In this document: piece by piece, positions 11,601 to 22,283 of the stretch
Layout of the letters: each line of letters opens with the position of its first letter
Position numbering within the stretch: position 1 is the first letter of the stretch
DNA from: Bryopsis sp. KO-2023
Lineage: Eukaryota; Chlorophyta; Ulvophyceae; Bryopsidales; Bryopsidaceae
DNA: 64,000 nt
Direction of reading: 5' to 3'
Assembly (NCBI GenBank): GCA_030272585.1
Contig: BSYQ01000013.1
Coordinates: 1,674,001 to 1,738,000, forward strand
Made by a program: the position numbers and the translations under genes
Notes under the pieces: model-generated
The model's database searches: none
Told to the model about the DNA's origin: nothing
The model's input: only the letters and a program-made list of their open reading frames with translations

Positions 11601-14600
11601 TCCTTCTTCGACTTTGGAAAGCACAAGGAGTGTGTCAATGCTCAATATTTCACAGGCAAAAAATTACGATATATTACTATAATAATTATTATTGCGAGAA
11701 TTCGACAGGCAAATTCAGGGGGCCAAAATGACGGAGTTCTGGAGTTGTTGCTGATCCTTTTTTCCATTTGTTTAGAAAAATAAACACGAGAACTTGTTCG
11801 TGTACTTGTGCATTGTGACGTAGAAGACTCCATATGTCAGACAAGCAGATGCTGCATACTTACTTTTGATGGCAGAATTAGGAGAGGTGGGACCTGGGAC
11901 TATTTCTGGTGTTTCTGTAGGGTGTTGAAACAAAGCTTCTGACTCTTTCTGCCACTTCGATCGCATCCCTTTTTTCGAAAAGACGTTCAACTCGTATTGA
12001 GACAAACCCGTCAAAGCAAGTCCGTCGATCTGAATCGAAACGCACACCATTGTAAAACACTTGGTCACAATTTGTCCTTCCTTCTGCCATTCCTCATTTT
12101 TGCTCTTTAAAAAAAAAGAAAAAGTATTAAAAAAAAAGATAAAAAAAATAGCTTGGAATGTTTGTGTTTACAACACAACATAGTGTTGATTAAATTCAGG
12201 CACTCCTTTTTTTTAAACGATATGATTGGAGGAGCCAAAAAAACCAATTTTGGGGGTCGAAGGGGTTTCATTGCTGTGAGAATGGGCAGGGGGGAAAATC
12301 GATTGGGTTGAGACAAACCTGAGGGAATCTTTCCGTCAGAAAAACTTGTAATTGCTTCATGTCTTTAAAATAAAACAGGGAGGCCCCATTTGGTTGACCA
12401 TCGCCATAATCCGTGCTATGCGAGTCGAACATGACAGGGCCATCACCCGAACCTGATGAATAATGGAAGAACAAAAAATGAGAAAAAAGGGAAATAACAT
12501 TTTCATATTTTATTTCATATTTTGCGCTATTCTTACCATTTTTCAGGAAAAAAAAATGAAACAAAGTGAAAAATACGTATGAATATAAATTTGAAAGTAA
12601 CAGAAAAAATGCTATTACAGTACAGCTTGCCTCTATCATTTTAAATGAAAGCAAGTTACCCCGAAGGATTTTTTTTCCGTCTTTTTCTCCATAAAAGAAA
12701 AAAAACAAATGTCATATTAAAATATTATGTCGAAACACAAAAAAAAATTAACAGGTGAATTTCCACCTGGAAGAAAGATGCACAGGGACATGTTCATGGT
12801 GGTTAAGGTGGCTCCAACAGGTTGACCGGTGCGTTGCATCCATTTGGCGAGGTCGTGGATTTTCTCAAAATCATCCATACCACGATCGCCGCTGGACCAG
12901 CCGATGTAATCCATGTTTGCTGATATGTCTTCACAGGTACCATAAACCTGGAGCCAAAAAAAAAAATCATTTGCAGCTGTTTATCACTACAAATAAATAG
13001 TAATAATATATATTTTTCTTTTTAATGAAGAAAAAAAGGAAAGAAAAGAAAGAAAGAAAACACACATTTGTGCATATGTCAGTTGTACAGAATCTTGTGT
13101 TTCACAGAATAAAAATAGCTTTGCGAGAGCACATTGGTTTTCTTGATTTAAAATTGTCATTATTATTATTTAAATATTATTTTTCCTCCTGATAAATGAA
13201 TACATATACACACACCAGACGCAAAAAAATAACCCCACCAAAGTTAAGAAAATCTGATGCAAAAAACCCAGACATCAAATTACATGATCTGCAATAACAT
13301 ATGAAAAAAATTACTAACATTAGCTATCCTTTACTATGAAAACAATGCAATTAGTCATATTACTATACATCAGGTCACCTCCGATGGCATCAAATGATCG
13401 ACTCCCAATGACAGGCATATTGCTTTCAGATGGTCATACCGTTTGGCACCATTTCTCAAAACGGTGTCGATCATGGAAGGCGTTGGATCAGTCATTAAGC
13501 CTGCCAGCATCCTGAAAAATGAACGTGCATCAATATGAATAGAAAAAAAAAACAGAAAAGAAAAGAAAAGAAAAAGAAGGAAAATTAAATGAAAACGGTG
13601 CCTTGTCGGAATATGATCGTGGCATAGCCGAAATGTCGAAATGTGTAAATGGTTTAATGCATCAAAACGAAAGTTTTTTTTTTTTTTTTTTTGTTTGTGT
13701 GTGTGTGTGGGTGGGTGGGTGGATATTGAATTGAATTGAAAGTGTTTTACACAAGGGGAAAAGGCCGAGTGCAGCCCATTTACATAAATGTGTTTTTAGC
13801 TGTGTGTGGATATGTGTGCAATCTTTTATATCCCAAAGGAGCATGCGATTTTACTCACCGATCGATTGCCTCCATGGCAATGGGTGTGCAAGCAGAGGCA
13901 CCCCCACTGGAATACTACATTCAGAAACGAAAGTTTTCAGACTCATACTTAAAAAAAAACAAAAAAAAACATGCTGCTCCTGAGCCAAAACTGAAAATAA
14001 TTAAAATCGGTGGAACAGAGGCAAAATCTGATGCATCAGAAAACAACAAATGTGGTCTGAGAAATATTATAAAATGATAAAAACGAGAAAATAAAAATAA
14101 AAATGAGGCCCTTCATTGGCTAGCCTGATTCAATCGACATGTGATATGGGCTTCCCAAATGTCAATTAAAACCCTTTCGAATTTTTTGTGGTAGACTGAC
14201 CTGACTGCGTTCGCTTGCGACTCGCCCCTCGAAAGAGTATCCAGTGCAGTGAATTTCCTGGACATCTTTTTTCCCTTTCCTCCTTACCTCCACCACATTC
14301 TGATTTTCGTCGACTGCATGATTGGCTGCCACTCGAAACTGCTGACCTAAATCCAAGCAGCAAAAAATATCAATCCACCAATTCTTGCTCAACGGAAAAA
14401 AAAAAAGTAAAAAAAGTAGAAAAAGTAAAAAAAGTAAAAAAAGTAAAAAAAGTAATGCAATGGAAAAAGTGAAATTGAAGGAAATCATGGAAGGGCAATT
14501 CAGAATAAATCTAGGTTTTCCTCATGAAAATTTTTGGCCTTTGTATAACCTTTTCTCGTCAGTATCTGATGTGTAGAAACTAAAAACTGATGCCTAAAAA

Positions 14601-16036
14601 ATAAATAGGGAAAAAAATAAGTGAAATACGGGTCCATATCACTATTTGCTAAGGAGACGGGCTATTTTTTTTTCCCGACCCCCAAAAAATGAAATGAATA
14701 AAACGTTAACTATTCTTTTTGAAGGCATTATTTTTTTGGGTTTCTTTTTTTGTTTTTTCCACTTTTCCAGGTATCGTACCATCCACGATAAAACAAAAAG
14801 AAAGGCGCCCTTCAGGCACACTGAGTTCTGCCGCGAATTCATCCCCTTTCGTTTTTTCCATTTCCTGAGTGTCATCATTGTACATCAACGTTATATCTGT
14901 GGATTTAAAAATAAAAATAAATAAAACACACAAAAAATAAAATAAAATAAAGGTGGTGTTGGCCGGAAATTTCAAATTTTGACAGGATATTTTTCGTGAG
15001 ATTTTGGATGGTAGAAATAGCTGGGTACGAAAATATCGAACCCTAAATATGCTTGATCTTTCTGTTTCACTCTTTTATTGCAAACAAAACAATAACGGAT
15101 TTAAGAAGAAAAGTAAAAGAAAAAACCCTCCAAAGAGAGAGAAGAAACGCCCCTATCCATCGTTTTCGAATTTCCTTTTCACTGATGCCTCCGCACGTTT
15201 ATTTTTATTTTTTTCAACATATTTCAGTGTGTAGATGAAACCAAATCGAAACGACTTCTTTTAAGTTTGGACAGCAAACTCTTCACTTCACAAGAGAAAA
15301 GATAGACTGAATCCAAATAAAGAAAAACAAACAGATTTTTCCAATTTCTTATTTTTCTTTCAAAATAATAAAATAATAATAAAAAAGGTGACTCACGGTT
15401 TGCAGGCCATGTGTAGGTAATACGAACCATGACCTCATGCTCCTCGCTCATATGCGACTTCAATTTTTCTCGACCCCATTGCTTAGCACTGGACATACAA
15501 ATAAAATAAAATAAAATAAAAATAAAAATAAAATAATGAACCTCATCCTTCTTAGATATCAAGAGGAAACAGATTTTGAAAAAAACATATATATATATAT
15601 AAAAATCAAACAGTGACGTGTTTCGACGCCCCGTCTTTTTCTCGACTGAGACGGGGTTCATTAATAAGGGTTAAACAAAAAAAAAAAAAAAACGACGCGG
15701 TGAGGGGCTTGCTTCTTTTTGGGGGGGGGATTCGCGGGGAAGGGGAGTGGGGATTCGGAGGAGAAGCGAGGAGGCGCACCCGCAAGTGGGACAATCCAAG
15801 CTCTCGGGGATCTCCATCCAAGTTGCGTTTTATAACACGCACGATCCTGAAACGAAAAGAGAGAAGCGCTTCCCCAAGAAAGAAAACTTTGTTTTGGCGA
15901 AAGATGAGTACCGTGAATAGAGCCGCATCTGGGCAACCCGTTCCGAGAAGGTCTCATGGGCAGCGCCACGAACTCTCCACACACTTCGTCCGAGAACGGT
16001 CCGCCATGAAAGCGCATAGACAGACCTGGAGCTCAC
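8627..16036 (-). CDS. CBM48 domain fused to a papain-like cysteine-peptidase-like domain
   Basis: Fifteen minus-strand exons join in consistent phase: about 16036-15912, 15846-15780, 15481-15397, 14896-14780, 14346-14201, 13914-13859, 13511-13379, 12947-12767, 12452-12319, 12104-11864, 11611-10868, 10712-10386, 10170-9659, 9354-9137, 8837-8627, totalling about 1,098 codons. Residues 1-64 are Arg/Ser-rich (possible targeting). Residues 75-155 match a CBM48/AMPK-beta glycogen-binding domain: ITYTWPAN, a Gly-Asp turn, LSVPEGRLSFCFIVDG, then NQNVVEV. Residues 180-348 look like a papain-like cysteine peptidase of the kind seen in tegument-type deubiquitinases: GGASACTPIAMEA, LRNGAKRY, MFDSHS then NGASLFYF. 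Next come a Ser/Pro-rich region, a helical segment, SDRYMGQ-type repeats, and C-terminal CxxC pairs (CKLC, CERC, CGVC). The start codon is not clear (the frame opens through a GTG) and the exon 3 acceptor is weak. The peptidase role is inferred. Confidence 0.7.
9918..10035 (-). repeat. Coding tandem repeat (EQSDRYMG / GQ[SF]DR units)
   Basis: Within exon 13 of the CBM48 gene the minus strand encodes alternating units of the type EQSDRYMG and QFDRLM / QSDRVA, about seven residues each, with matching near-identical DNA (CAGTCTGACAGATACATGG). It is a recent in-frame minisatellite-like expansion in a probably disordered region. The + strand shows the complementary ATGTATCTGTCAGACTG units. Confidence 0.8.
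14398..14456 (+). repeat. Intronic (GTAAAAAA)n microsatellite
   Basis: Imperfect 7-8 bp repeats of the GTAAAAA type lie inside an intron of the minus-strand CBM48 gene. On the coding strand they form a T-rich run upstream of the exon starting at 14346. Confidence 0.85.
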
Positions 16037-16310
16037 GCAGCTTCCCCCTCCAGCATGAAAACACCACTCACTCTTTTCATGTTTGTTGTCACCGGCCCAC
16101 CCAGCCGTTTTCCCGTCAGAGCAAGCCGGCCAGCGGCATACAGGATATCACTTATTCTTTCTTTCAAGGAAGTTTTTTCACGAGGGTTGTCCCACGAGCG
16201 ATTCCGTTTTCTGCACGAAAGCATCATCGCACGAAAAAGGTCATCTGAGTTGGCCAGAATCTTCCGTGTGCCACACGGGAGACCTGTGTTTCGTTTTTTC
16301 AATGAACACA
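16037..16310. promoter_or_regulatory. Shared divergent promoter region
   Basis: About 275 bp separate the first coding exon of the minus-strand CBM48 gene from the ATG of the plus-strand RBR ligase gene. The two are transcribed outward, so this GC-balanced stretch must hold both 5' untranslated regions and promoters. No TATA box is obvious. The shared-promoter role is inferred from position only. Confidence 0.5.
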
Positions 16311-19027
16311 ATGTCGGGTCGGGCATCTCGACCAAGTGGCAGCGTCCTCCCCAGGACGGATCTGCTGGAGAACGACGTCACTTTTAAGCGACTGCAAGCA
16401 AAGATTATGGCCGTTCGCAGAGAATGTGAAGCTCTCGTGCGGGAGAAAACAAGAAGTGAGAACGGTCGGTTTCTGCTTTTCACTAACTATCCTTTTGCCT
16501 TTTTGTGTGTTTCGATTCGGCTCGAAAAAGAAAGAGACACTCAGAACTCTTTCGAAGGAACGAGCGACACCCTTTCGATATGAAAATATGTATTGATGTA
16601 TTTCAGAGAAGAAGAGTTTTATCTTTGTGTGGTATCGCCGACAGGGGCGGAGTTGCAACGAGACAGAAGGAGATATGAAACAGGATACGAACGCAAGTGG
16701 AACGACCTGAATTCGGGTACTGGAGAAAATGGCACGAAATTGCTGGATTTATTGTTGGTTCATCTCATTTCCCCCCCCCCTCCCTCTTAATTTGTGTAAA
16801 TTTGTCAACCTCACATAATTTTCTTAAAAAAATGCACAGGTCTGACTGAATGCATGATGGGCCATCATTGATTGCTGTTGAATTGGCTGATGTAAACCCC
16901 AGTCCTTGTCCAAACCGGTGACGATATGGAATCGTTGCATTCTTGAAAACTCTGATTTTGCTTGCACAGCGTGGCAAGTCGTCCTGGCTGGTTTGCGCAC
17001 CCTCAGGTCAGACGGCATGGATCTGCAAGGAATTTGGCAGGACCATCTTTCCACCAAGAGTCCGTTGAACTTCGAAACGTACGATGACAGACTGGCAGCA
17101 TGGAGGCGCTCGTGTGGGGACTCCTTGAACAAGTGCCGGGACTGTGGACAGAGGCTGAATGCGTTCGCCAGAGAATGCCAGCAGGCGGGATTGGGTGCGT
17201 TCCAGGACCGGGTTCGTGATATGCTTGCTTACATTAGTGCTCAGGAAAGAGACTTCATGAATCAGATGGAGGATGTGCAAGCTTTGCAGGTGAGCAACAG
17301 CATTTATATCTCCATAAAAAAAGGGGGGGGGGGGAATCCCAAGGATTGCTCCGACAATGAAGAGACTGGGACTTGAACCGGGTATCAACAGTAGCACGAA
17401 ATATTTTCTTTTTTGTAAATTGCAGGATGGTCTTGGACGGGCGTTGGCGGAACAGATGAGAGATCAGGTGTTCGAATGTCCGATTTGCATGTGCGAAAAC
17501 AGCTTGGAAGATGTGTTCACCATGAGCAAATGTGGGCATCAGCTGTGCAGGGGATGCACTCAACACACAGTCAGGAATGACCTCAAGTGAGTGACGTCAT
17601 GTTCTCTGTTTGCTTTTTTTGCCCCCTTGTGGAAGGTGGCCCCAGCTCCAAGCGTGTGAAACTGCAAAGGATTTCCCAGTCCTGTTTGCAGAAGATCGTT
17701 GCCCTCCAATATCGATCAGTGTTAGAAACTCTTACTGAAGTTTTCTATATTTTCTGTATTTTTTTTATTGGAGTGAAATTATTGAAAAGAGTTTTTTTTT
17801 TTTTTTCCAGCTGTGGGCTGCTGCCGCTGGTATGTCCCCAGTGTAAAGCTGATCCATGTGATCAGTGCCCGATCAAAATGCATGCTGGAGAAGAGGGTCT
17901 GACAGTGAAGCATTGCCAATTGGAGGAGGGCGATCTCACCATCGTCCTCAGTCAAGAGGATTTAGAAAGGTAATGAAGCAACATCTTGTATCAAATTCTA
18001 TTTTTATCGGGTTTTTTTTTTCCCTTCAAAGAAATTAGCCCGTCTGCCATATCCGCTACAGCTGGATCTGGGGCCTTAGATATTTTTATGATTTATTTTC
18101 AATATTTTTATTTATTTATTTAGTTTTTTCTTTGGGGGGGGGGGGGGTGTTTTTCGCCCAAGCTTGAAATGGTGGTTGGAGGCGATTCGGGGAAACCTCC
18201 CTGAAATGCATGAACCAAAAATAAAACTTAAAACACTCCTTACAAAAAATGAAATCGAGTCAATTGGGGGTGTGGCAGGTATTACCGAGCTCAGATGACC
18301 ATCGCGGTGAACAGCAGCAACGAAACCCTGGTCCGGTGCCCCGCCAACGATTGCTTCAACATCATTGGAAAAGAACAGCACGAAACCCACTGTGCTTGCA
18401 ATGTTTGCATGTATGAGTGGTGCAGTGCCTGTCATGTGGATTGGCACAAGGATTCCACCTGCGAGGAGTATCAGCAATGGAAAGTGGATAACGAGCGGGC
18501 GGACGAAGATATGGAAAAGCTAAAAGCGGAGGGGAAAGTCAAAGAATGCCCGAACTGTCACCAATGGGGGTTGCGAGGGTCTGGGGAGTGCAACGCAACT
18601 TGGTGAGTTTTTTTGGGGGGGTGGTCATGATGGTGGTAAAATGAAATTGGTTGAAAAAGAAAAGAAAAAAGAAACGAGGTACAGAGGGTTAATCCTGTTG
18701 CTTGGAGATACCGTAAATATTTTGAGCTGTTGGATAGTCTCGGCATAGTTTTTTTTTTTTTTTTTCCTTTTTTTTTTGGGGGGGGGGGGGGGGGAGAGGG
18801 AGAAAGGGAAAAAGTAAATTAAAAGAAAAAAGTGTTGTTTTTCTTGTTCGGTAAGTTTGTTTCGTTGAGGTTTATTAACACGAGTGAATGTGCTTATCAG
18901 GTGCCTTCACTGCAAGGGGACGTTTTGCTGGTTGTGTGGCATATCGCTTAGTCATATCAGGAACCCCCACAACCATTTCGCCGAGCCTGGGCCCTGCTAC
19001 GAAAAGCTGTTCGAAGGAGTGCACTGA
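16311..19027 (+). CDS. RBR-type (RING-IBR-RING) E3 ubiquitin ligase
   Basis: Seven plus-strand exons join in phase to about 483 residues: 16311-16455, 16609-16757 (3' edge uncertain), 16903-17289, 17426-17586, 17811-17969, 18279-18602, 18901-19027. The N-terminal 225 residues are helical. RING1 has FECPICMCEN and later CGHQLCRGC. The IBR region starts near RYYRAQMTIAVNSS and contains RCPANDC and the CNVCMYEWCSACH Cys pattern. RING2 has KECPNCHQWG, then GECNAT, then WCLHCKGTFCWLCG; the Cys in GEC sits where RBR ligases carry the catalytic Cys that forms the ubiquitin thioester. The order RING1-IBR-RING2 and CWLCG are diagnostic of the Ariadne/Parkin class. It ends in TGA. It lies head to head with the CBM48/peptidase-like gene. 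Substrate unknown. Confidence 0.9.
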
Positions 19028-20688
19028 GGAAACAGAAAAGTGTTCTTTTTTGTTACAAAGACTTTTTTGTTTCATTATCTTTTTTCCCCTTTTTTTCGTT
19101 GCAAGAATGGTTTTTTTATGCATTTAAAACCAACGAATAAATGCATCAAAGATTAGCAATAGCAATAGAAATGGTGGGGGTTTTTCTGGCCTCACCAGTT
19201 TTTCGGTTTAACAAAGTGAAAAGTCCCCAACATTAGTCAAGGTCAAAATCTGGAGGGAAAAGACACCCATTTTGAGTGTTGTTTTTTTTGGGGGGGGTGG
19301 GGTGGGGGAATTCAATTGGGGTGCTTTTCATCATTTGTGAATGGAGTGTTTTAGCAATCCTTAGGGATTATTTTTAGCAGGCGGCATTTTTTTTTGTACT
19401 ATATGTGTTCTGTATGCATTATTGTAGTTTTTTTCACATGATTTTCCATTGTGTTTGTATGTAATGGATCTTATTCACAACCTTGGTAGAAAAAACAAAA
19501 ATCAGAGGAAAACTTAAAAGAATTCCCAGCTATTTTTTGCTATGGGGTTTTGTCTCCCTATGAATTGACAGATTGCAAATTCAACGCCAGATTCTTTCCA
19601 TCAGGAGAATGGAACAAATTTTGTATTTAAACATTTACCATCAATGTTCATTAACTCACCCAGTCTGAGCCAAAAATCTTATTTCCTTTGTTTCCAGCGT
19701 GAAGAGGATTTTTAATTTTAACAGGCTATTGAAAGAAGGAAAAAAAAAAAAAAACAGCTCCTACCCATTCAATTTTCCGTTTTGCAAGAAACTATAAAGG
19801 GAAAAGAAAAAAACTGCGGAAAAACTGCAATTTTTGCATCCATCGATTGCCATTCTAGTAGGAATTTTATGACCATCATCACCAAAATATTCGGTTTCCC
19901 ACAAGGGGGGGAAAAGCAAGGGTATGTCAGACTCGATTCAAACTCCCTTTATCACATAGAGCGCATGCCTCTGACAAGGAAAAAGAGCACCTGGGGCCAG
20001 AAAAAGAAAGAAAAGAAAAGAAAAAAAGACTCCCCTCCACACACACAAATAGAAAGAAAAAAAATGCACAACCCAAGCAAACCCATTTCTGAATTCAAGG
20101 GGTTTTAGTCATCGCCTTTGAGTTGCCTTGATCGTCTAACCCGACATTCTTAGGGTTTTCCACCATATTTCAGGGACACCATTCTATTTCAGAGATTGAA
20201 GGCACTTTTTCTTTGCCAAAAAAAAAAATTCCAAGATAACCCACTCCGCAACAAAACAAATATATGCTTCCCACCACACCCCTTTTTTTGGCTACCCTCA
20301 CCTCAAAACACCCCCAAACCTTCCTCTCAGAATTATGCCCATTTCAAAAAGCAAATGTGCCCAACACTCAACAATTGAGGATTAACCCCCAAAAAAACAC
20401 CTTTTAGATCAGGCCAGGAATCCAGAACAACCTCAATTCAATAAAACCCAACTTTTCCAGTGTCTGTTTTTCTCCCCCTTGATAACCGTACAACAGAGAA
20501 TTCCTCACTTTCATAGGCAGCCCGCTTTTTTTCTCAACCCCCGATTATGAAGGAAAAGGAACCCCCATTTCGTTTCTTTTAGCAAGTTTTCTCCAGCTGC
20601 CCCAGGAACTCCATTGTATTTTTCTTTTGCCAATTCCTTCGGAAAAACGACAGTTATCGCCGTCCCCCCCCCCCAAAAAAAAACTCCC
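19028..20688. other. Intergenic, low complexity
   Basis: T-, G- and A-rich runs (for example a 10-base G tract near 19290 and poly-A near 19740) and short frames with no motif. It holds the 3' ends of two converging genes: the RBR ligase on plus and the KDEL receptor on minus. Confidence 0.6.
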
Positions 20689-21345
20689 TCAAGCCGGTAG
20701 AGAAAGCTTCTTGTTGTTTAACCAGCTCTTCGTGTAATAATAGAAAAAGTCCGCATACAGCGCGGTTTGGATCAGCCCCGACACCCAGACGATGGGTTGC
20801 GAGTACTTTGGCTCCGTGATGTATCGATAAATCCAGTTGAAAATGTAGAGGCCCCGATACATCCCCAGCAAGAACACGTAGTTCCCTGTCAAATTATCGA
20901 TGTTTTGGGTGCGTTGCAGGAGCACCAGCTGCGGCAGAATCGCCACCGCCTCCAGATATATCGAAAACGTCCAGAGCAGCTCGAACAACCACGCCTTCCC
21001 CACGTGCTTGTGGAGCAGGAGCGACATCAACGCACAGAGCCCGATGATCACCGAGGAGCGGAACGTGTCGTGCTCCCGGTCGTAAGTCAGCCGCACCACC
21101 TTGTGGTAGCGCATGTAATACACGATCGAGAACGACGTCCCCAAGAAAATGACCTTCATCACCGAGTTGTACAGCGAAACGAAGCTGAAAAAGAGGTCCA
21201 GGTATCGAGTCATGAAGACCAGCGCATAGAGCTCCTGCGTCCGGAGCGAGATCCCGCGACACGAGCGAGTGCCTTGAATTTTTAGCAACAGAGTCACCAC
21301 CGATAGGAGGTGAGTCATATCGCCCGCGAACCGAAAGATGTTCAT
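20689..21345 (-). CDS. ERD2: ER lumen protein-retaining (KDEL) receptor
   Basis: Single-exon minus-strand gene of 218 codons ending in TGA. I chose the Met at 21345 (MNIFRFAGDMTHL), which matches the family N-terminus; an upstream in-frame ATG at 21378 would add 11 basic residues. The seven-helix family pattern is clear: SCRGISLRTQELYALVF, RYLDLF, an internal VVRLTYDREHDTF loop, LLWTFSIYLEAVAILPQL, QRTQNIDNLTGNYVF and LGMYRGLYIFNWIYRY. The family is about 212 residues long. The receptor binds C-terminal K/HDEL signals of escaped ER proteins in the Golgi and returns them through COPI vesicles. Its uninterrupted GC-rich frame contrasts with the heavily spliced neighbours. Confidence 0.97.
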   Translation of the reverse strand: MNIFRFAGDMTHLLSVVTLLLKIQGTRSCRGISLRTQELYALVFMTRYLDLFFSFVSLYNSVMKVIFLGTSFSIVYYMRYHKVVRLTYDREHDTFRSSVIIGLCALMSLLLHKHVGKAWLFELLWTFSIYLEAVAILPQLVLLQRTQNIDNLTGNYVFLLGMYRGLYIFNWIYRYITEPKYSQPIVWVSGLIQTALYADFFYYYTKSWLNNKKLSLPA

Positions 21346-22283
21346 CCTGGACGCTCCCCCCGCTCGCTTCCCGGTCACCTCTCAATAACCTCCGGTACCG
21401 GCTTTTTTTTCCAGGCTCCTTCCCAACCCTCCGAGTCCCCTGGCGATTGAGCTCCGATTAATCACAACCTCCCTGCCCGCTTGCTCCTAGATCGGGTGGG
21501 TGTTCCGAGGGTATGCGCGAAAATATTGCGATCGACGCCGGATGCTTCCTGTAGAGAGCGTTCTCCGAAAGACAACAGGTCCACACCTATCGCGTTTTGC
21601 GCCTCGCGAGTTTCGCTATTTTCTCATGGAAAATCAAATAAGGGAGCCGGGTCGACGTGTCCTGAAGTTATGATCTTACAGAGCAAAACATTGAATTAAA
21701 AAAATCAAACCACGCCGTACAGACATAACTTGGACCCGAGCGCCCTCGGAAATCTTAAAAGGGCAGGGAACGGAATCGGAGAGATTCGCGTGGAAAAGGT
21801 CGATGCACCCAAGGTAGGGCGGCCAACCCACGCCAACTCCCGGCTTGCACCCAGCCGACGCGGCGCCCATTGATCTATCAGACGCTCTGCGTTGCGCAAG
21901 ATATGGGAGAGGTTGGGGGGGTTCGACGTCTTTTCCTTGAAAAGCAAAAGAGAGAAAACAAGTTTCAGTTTCTGCTGATGTGACGCCTATGGTAGGCTCT
22001 CGGTGCTTTCCTCGAATGGACGGCCTCAGGCCAGCTTCTGTTCTTTTCACCGAATGGCACGGATTTTTGCAAACTCGTAAAATCGCGTCTCGCCATGCAG
22101 AAACTGGCATTGCAGAAAACGGCGCTTACAAATCCGCAATCGACAGTGCATCGACCTAGATAGATGCCTGCGGCGACGGGACGTCGCAATCACAGCTCAC
22201 TATCGAGCCAGCAATCGTTTCAAATTCGCTGAGAAATTCATGATTTCAACTGTTCGCTCCTGGTGGCTTTCGTTGATCAGACA
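21346..22283. other. Intergenic between divergent genes
   Basis: GC-rich sequence between the KDEL receptor (minus) and the helical-repeat gene (plus). Minus-strand frames of up to 144 codons (21676-22110) are open and Arg/Pro-rich but have no recognisable motif; they may be untranslated exon or chance in GC-rich DNA. Confidence 0.4.
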
